This document shows positions 59,674 through 64,000 of a stretch of 64,000 nucleotides of DNA, in pieces. The DNA comes from Apoda limacodes (Eukaryota > Arthropoda > Insecta > Lepidoptera > Limacodidae): NCBI GenBank assembly GCA_946406115.1, contig OX291547.1, positions 8,437,001 through 8,501,000 on the forward strand, written 5' to 3'. The notes under the pieces are model-generated. The model saw nothing but the letters and a program-made list of their open reading frames with translations, did no database searches and was not told the DNA's origin. Numbering within the stretch: position 1 is the stretch's first letter; each line of letters opens with the position of its first letter. The position numbers and the translations under genes were made by a program.

Positions 59674-62600
59674 TTTTTTTTTTTTTTTCTGAGCTGACTA
59701 TGCAGTTGGCTGTTGCAGCCATTACTGCTTCACCGGACTTTTGGGGCGAGACTCTGAAGGAGCCTCAGCCCATATAGCGCCCAACGCTCAAGGGCTCCCC
59801 GCGGGGGAAGCCTCGGCTTGGGTTGTCGCTCTTGGGGGCGTCCCTTCGACCGGCGTGAGTCTCGAACCCGAAGGTGAGTCACCGCCAGGAGGGGAGTTCC
59901 CCGTTACGCGGGTGCGGTTGCGATTGAGTGGGGGCGAGAAGCGCCCCGGCACTCTTTGATACCCAGTGTATCCTTGTGGGCGCCGACGAACCCGGGGACG
60001 TCGGCGTCGTGTTTGGAGGGAGGCCCTATTCGGGGAGGTCGTAGAGACTAATCTCGCTATCCGGACAGCGAGATCGTCATCTGGGGACGTTAGTACGTGC
60101 CGAGGCCGCCTAACAATAGTTTTACGACCGTGACCGGGTCGATCGGGGGGACGATACGTTGTGGATTGCACAATTAAACGATTCGGATGATTTTGCGTAC
60201 GCTCGAAAAAGCGGACTGCCAAGTCTTTAAACTATTGGGGAATCGTGGGAAGTTCGAAGTCTCTGTGTAGGTCCGCATTGCGAACGTACCAAGAGGCTCC
60301 AGAGGCCGCTCTGAGAAAGCGGTTTTGGAGGGTCTGGAGTTTGTGGAGATTGCGCTTGGACAGCGCATAGGCTACGCTAGCATAAGCTAGTATGGGGCGG
60401 ATACAAGTTGTGTAAAGATTTAGCTTATTCCTAAGCGACATCTTACTATACTTGCCTATCATGGGATAGAGACGACCGAGGACAAAAGCGGCTCGGTCCC
60501 TGACTATTTTGGTGTGAGCTTGGAAGTTCAAACGACTATCCATGGTCACACCGAGATATTTGGTCTTATTTTGCCAGGGAATGGCACGACCGAAAAGAGA
60601 AAGGGGAGAAGGCCGCGGAGGGCGGCCTAGGGTAAAAAGAACGGCAGAGCTTTTGTCGGGATTCACCTCGATTCTCCATTTCCGAAACCACTCGCCTAGG
60701 GCGGTGATAGCGGGTTGGAGTCTCTCAGTGATTCGACTCGCTTGCCTATCTGTGGTATAGATAGCGGTATCGTCCGCAAAGAGGGCTAGGTTGGTACCTA
60801 TCGTTTTAGGGATGTCGTTAGTGTACAGAAGGTACAAGATGGGGGCGAGCACGGACCCTTGCGGGACTCCTGCTTCTATGGGACGGGGGGAAGAGAGAGT
60901 GCCTTCGACTTTGTAGCGAAAGCTACGATTCGACAAATAGTCTCGTATGATGAGCACAAGACGATCTGGCAACTGAAAGTTGTACAGTTTAAAAATTAAA
61001 CCGTTGTGCCAGACTTTGTCGAAAGCTTTCGCTACATCGAAGAAGACAGCGCCCGTGTGACGGGTCTTACCTAACGCTGGCTGAAAGCCAGTGAGAATAT
61101 GTTCCGTTATGCGGAGGACTTGATGGACGCATGAGTGTTTGGCACGGAAGCCGAACTGCTCGTCTATTAAAATGCCTCTGGAGACTATAGCGTTCCGTAG
61201 GCGGGCGAGAAGGAGGCGTTCATAGAGTTTACCAAGGGCCTTTAGTAAACTTATGGGGCGATAGGAGGACGGCTCGGTACGAGCTTTACCTGGCTTATGG
61301 ATGCCTATAACAATTGCATCTTTCCATTGAGATGGAAAGATGCAATGTTCCATAGCAGCGTTAAAGATCGCTACTAGGAGGCAGACAAGGGGCAGAGTGA
61401 GGCGCTTTAGGATATCGTTAGAGATACCGTCCGCACCGGGGGACTTACGGGGGCGTAGGTCTTTGATGACCTGTACGACTTCGTCGACAGTGACAGGGGG
61501 CAGTGGGTCTTGTGGAGGCAGAGAAGTTCTGCGCTCCACTTCGCCGTCTACCTCGCGCACGTGGTCGGGATCGAAGGGCTGTGTGCTTAAGGCACATTGG
61601 GCTTGGAGGCTAGACGCTAGGCAATCCGCTTTTTCGTCGTCGTTGAACGCGGGAACGTTGTTGGGACGAGATAACGGAGGGAGAGAGTTCGCGGTTTCGG
61701 ACTTTAGAGCTCTGGCTAAGTGCCAATAAGCTTGGTGAGAAGGAGAAATGTTCTCCATAAGATCACCGAAACGTTGGGCGCGAAGCTCAGCTACAGCGGT
61801 TCTTACACGGCGGTGTAAGTCGTTGAAGCGAGCTTTATTATCGATAGTGGGAGCGCGATCGCGAGCGCGGCGGGCCGCGTTACGCTCAGTCATTAGCGAC
61901 CTGATGTGCTGAGGCAGGATTAGGTGGTGATAATCACCAACCGGCACTTGTCGTGAGCACTCGCCAACGGTGGCGGTCAGGTGGCTAGTGAGTGAGTCGA
62001 TAGCTACGTTAAGATCGGTCGCGGATGAGATTACGTCGGGAACGCGGTCTAGATGTGGCGAGCTGGGATTTTCGAGCAATCGCCCAAATTTATCCCAGTC
62101 CGTCACGGTTCTAGTGTCGGGAGGAGAGTCCGAAGGGAAACCTAATCGGAGGACGACAGGGCGGTGGTCCGAGTCAAGTTCGTCAAGCACGTCTATAGAG
62201 CGAAAGCTTAGCCTTACATTCTTTAGAAGTGCTATGTCGAGTACGTCGGGGTTATTCCGAGTATTGTGGGGATAGTAAGTGGGCGTCATGGGAGCGATGA
62301 TGTCAAAGTTTAGTCTGTCAACTAAATCGTCGAGGAGTCTGCCTCTTTGTGAAGTTACAGAAGAGTTCCAGCGGCGATGCTTGCAATTTAGGTCGCCGGC
62401 AAGGATGACGGCGTCGCCTAAACTTAAGAGCGACTGAAGGTCGCTCTCGAGCAAGTCTTTTAGGGGAGAGAGATAGACCGATGCAATGATGATCGGCTGA
62501 TGGCCGGTCATCGCTAGGCGGCAGACGGATGCTTCTAAGTTCGTAAGCGGTGGAGGATCGATAGGGGAGCAATGCAGGGAGCGCCTGTAATAGATGAGAG

Positions 62601-62713
62601 TGCCTCCGAGATTGGAGGCAGTTCTATCATTACGGACGGTGCGATAGTTCGCGATCGAAGGGGTACGGACAGCGGGCTTTAGGAACGTTTCCTGGATGAG
62701 GAAGACGTCCGGG
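59674..62713 (-). mobile_element. Jockey-like LINE, 5'-truncated, with poly(A) and target-site duplication
   Basis: On the - strand the element runs from 62713 to a 15-base A tract (T-run 59674-59688). It is bounded by the same 10 bases on both sides: gacgatgacc at 62714-62723 and at 59664-59673. This direct duplication, with the A tail abutting one copy, is what target-primed reverse transcription leaves. Truncation falls inside the endonuclease domain, so the 5' UTR, any gag-like ORF and the start of the polymerase ORF are absent. Base composition is clearly more GC-rich than the flanks. Confidence 0.93.
59788..60231 (-). pseudogene. LINE ORF continuation beyond the in-frame stop
   Basis: Directly in frame with the main polymerase ORF and separated from it only by one TAG, this stretch starts FKDLAVRFFERTQNHPNRL. 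That resembles the usual C-terminal end of jockey-type polymerases. It then runs into Arg/Pro/Ser-rich sequence that may be 3' UTR read by chance, ending at TGA 59788-59790. It would be translated only in copies lacking the stop or by readthrough. Confidence 0.75.
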
Positions 62714-62748
62714 GACGATGACCGCTGGATCGCTCGAGTTTTAAACAA
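60232..62748 (-). CDS. LINE endonuclease/reverse transcriptase ORF (partial, stop-interrupted)
   Basis: An 838-codon frame encodes an apurinic-type endonuclease followed by a reverse transcriptase of the jockey clade. Endonuclease marks are IQETFLK (about 18-24), GDLNCKHRRW (118-127), DVLDIAL (168-174) and SDHRPVVL (193-200). Reverse transcriptase marks are SPGADGISND (436-445), YRPISLLKALGKLYERLL (496-513), FFDVAKAFDKVW (569-580), GVPQGSVLAP (627-636) and FADD (657-660). The first 12 codons come from flanking host DNA, because the element begins at 62713. A TAG at 60232-60234 ends the frame after PTIPQ, yet the same frame continues open with FKDLAVRFFERTQNHPNRL to 59788, so this copy carries a single late nonsense mutation. 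Open frames on the + strand here are antisense shadows. Confidence 0.92.
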   Translation of the reverse strand: MFKTRAIQRSSSPDVFLIQETFLKPAVRTPSIANYRTVRNDRTASNLGGTLIYYRRSLHCSPIDPPPLTNLEASVCRLAMTGHQPIIIASVYLSPLKDLLESDLQSLLSLGDAVILAGDLNCKHRRWNSSVTSQRGRLLDDLVDRLNFDIIAPMTPTYYPHNTRNNPDVLDIALLKNVRLSFRSIDVLDELDSDHRPVVLRLGFPSDSPPDTRTVTDWDKFGRLLENPSSPHLDRVPDVISSATDLNVAIDSLTSHLTATVGECSRQVPVGDYHHLILPQHIRSLMTERNAARRARDRAPTIDNKARFNDLHRRVRTAVAELRAQRFGDLMENISPSHQAYWHLARALKSETANSLPPLSRPNNVPAFNDDEKADCLASSLQAQCALSTQPFDPDHVREVDGEVERRTSLPPQDPLPPVTVDEVVQVIKDLRPRKSPGADGISNDILKRLTLPLVCLLVAIFNAAMEHCIFPSQWKDAIVIGIHKPGKARTEPSSYRPISLLKALGKLYERLLLARLRNAIVSRGILIDEQFGFRAKHSCVHQVLRITEHILTGFQPALGKTRHTGAVFFDVAKAFDKVWHNGLIFKLYNFQLPDRLVLIIRDYLSNRSFRYKVEGTLSSPRPIEAGVPQGSVLAPILYLLYTNDIPKTIGTNLALFADDTAIYTTDRQASRITERLQPAITALGEWFRKWRIEVNPDKSSAVLFTLGRPPRPSPLSLFGRAIPWQNKTKYLGVTMDSRLNFQAHTKIVRDRAAFVLGRLYPMIGKYSKMSLRNKLNLYTTCIRPILAYASVAYALSKRNLHKLQTLQNRFLRAASGASWYVRNADLHRDFELPTIPQ

Positions 62749-64000
62749 TTTCGAACAAACCGGCAGGCCATAAAATTACCGTTACGGTTGTAAACTATAG
62801 CTAGACTACTCTTACAATTCTTGCTGTCCTTGTCTACAACTCGTTTGTATGGAGGTACATGTTTTTGTTATTTTAAAATATAAAAATGAATTTTCTCTAC
62901 ATTACGATTACTTTCTACAGATAGATATTAATTTTACAAACATTATGAAATAGGATTCATACAAATATCTCACAAACTGTGGCTTTAAGAGCCAAAAAAT
63001 GCAAAGGGCGTCTCGCAAGCGTATTGCTAATAATTTCAAAATTCACGCCCGGCCTAGTAGCTCCACGGCAAAGTGCGCGGGAGTTTGTAGAACTAAGCAA
63101 AAGGTTAAGAGCGTAATCCACAACGTATTGCTTATTTTGTAAAAATTCACGCTCTTGCTTTTCATACAAATAGATTTTTAACTAAATTTTAACTAAACAT
63201 TATTGATTTCTTTATACAATTATCGAGAATTATTAAGAATTTAACTCAACTCTGCTTGAGTACATGACTTACATAAAATCATAACATTTTATTTTACAAA
63301 TTATTTACCTAAGCTATTTTATGAAATCTTAAACATTAAATCTTAACCGAAATTACCTATAGTTGCTTAGTCACAATATTATATACGATCCTAGAACACA
63401 ATGCGCTAACATTAACTTATTTCTACGTAATTCCTCATACATTTTACTATTTACTTATTTTACTTAACCTTTTCACTTGAAATGTACGTAGTTGAGCAAA
63501 CCTTACATACTCTATCTTACATTGCAACGACATACTTGTAACCTAGTTGTTGTGACTTTATTTTTCGTCACTTACAACTTACTATTTTATGTCTATTTAT
63601 TTATTAGCTTACTTACAAAAATCTTTCAAATAACTAACAAGTTGCTATATACGCTGTTTTAGCGTTACCTTTTGCGTCAAAATGAGACTTTATTTAATAA
63701 AAATCCTTATTCTAAATTATTTACATTTTTGTCCTATGTGTGATAGATCTATTTAGGTATTTCGTGTGGTCCGTCGCTAACAGGCATTGAACAGTTTTTT
63801 TTAGAATTTGATTCTGATGAGAAATGCAACGGGTTAATTTTTTTGACACATATTCAAATAGTACGTGATTTTCACTTAATATTAGATTTCTTTTACCATT
63901 CCTTTCTTTTGTTATAGAAAATCCTCATATTTTGAATTTGAAATCTCATATACAGGGAGAAAAATGCACCAGGAGCTAGGGATGGCAAACATTTGTATGG
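62724..64000. other. No gene recognised; small local repeat
   Basis: The host flank of the LINE is AT-rich. Two strings about 105 bp apart are similar: aagcgtattgctaataattt...aaaattcacgc (63018-63048) and aacgtattgcttattttgta...aaattcacgc (63122-63152). No gene motif. Confidence 0.5.

Noticed and set aside
61340..62275. Arg/Ser-rich open frames on the + strand (129 and 101 codons)
   Set aside because: They are antisense shadows of the GC-rich LINE polymerase ORF.
1..64000. CRISPR arrays, operons or bacterial-type systems
   Set aside because: Introns, eukaryotic tRNAs and non-LTR elements show a eukaryotic genome; no regularly spaced repeats of CRISPR type were seen.

Overview
The window looks like a moth or butterfly (Lepidoptera) nuclear genome. 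It is AT-rich, has GT-AG introns and short exons, and is crowded with interspersed repeats of types common in that order. The one host protein-coding gene I can support is the 3' part of a RYK/Derailed-family receptor pseudokinase on the + strand. It has five exons: 19962-20089, 24996-25682, 25773-26086, 26854-27150 and 29177-29288. They join in phase into 511 residues: most of a WIF (Wnt-binding) domain, a basic RRRK processing site, a transmembrane helix, and a kinase domain with RYK-type changes (HKD for HRD, DNA for DFG), ending in a C-terminal valine. The exons for the start, signal peptide and first part of the WIF domain were not found and may lie upstream of the window.

Two tRNA genes lie downstream: tRNA-Thr(AGT) on the - strand (35388-35461) and tRNA-Ser(AGA) on the + strand (37610-37691).

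Most of the remaining explained sequence is mobile DNA. The largest piece is a 5'-truncated jockey-like LINE on the - strand (59674-62713). It has endonuclease and reverse transcriptase domains, a poly(A) tail, a 10-bp target-site duplication and one in-frame stop. A short copy of its 3' end (34131-34288) sits inside an older LINE fragment, and a related LINE copy at 16786-17033 preserves the empty site, so the nested insertion can be read directly. Other elements are a second LINE type (45118-45408), further LINE 3' ends, several SINE-like families (including a tRNA-headed one and a 5S-rRNA-like piece), and at least seven short inverted-repeat (MITE-like) elements or families. Three of these elements lie in introns of the receptor gene.

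Layout: 1-9.8 kb has no gene seen; 9.8-19.9 kb has repeats, including a degenerate minisatellite and a LINE tail; 20-29.9 kb is the receptor gene; 30-38 kb has repeats and the two tRNAs; 38-59 kb is repeat-rich intergenic DNA; 59.6-62.7 kb is the jockey-like LINE; the remainder is AT-rich with nothing recognised. I found no convincing new multi-gene system. The most informative signals are the insertion histories and the repeat families with several copies in this one window.
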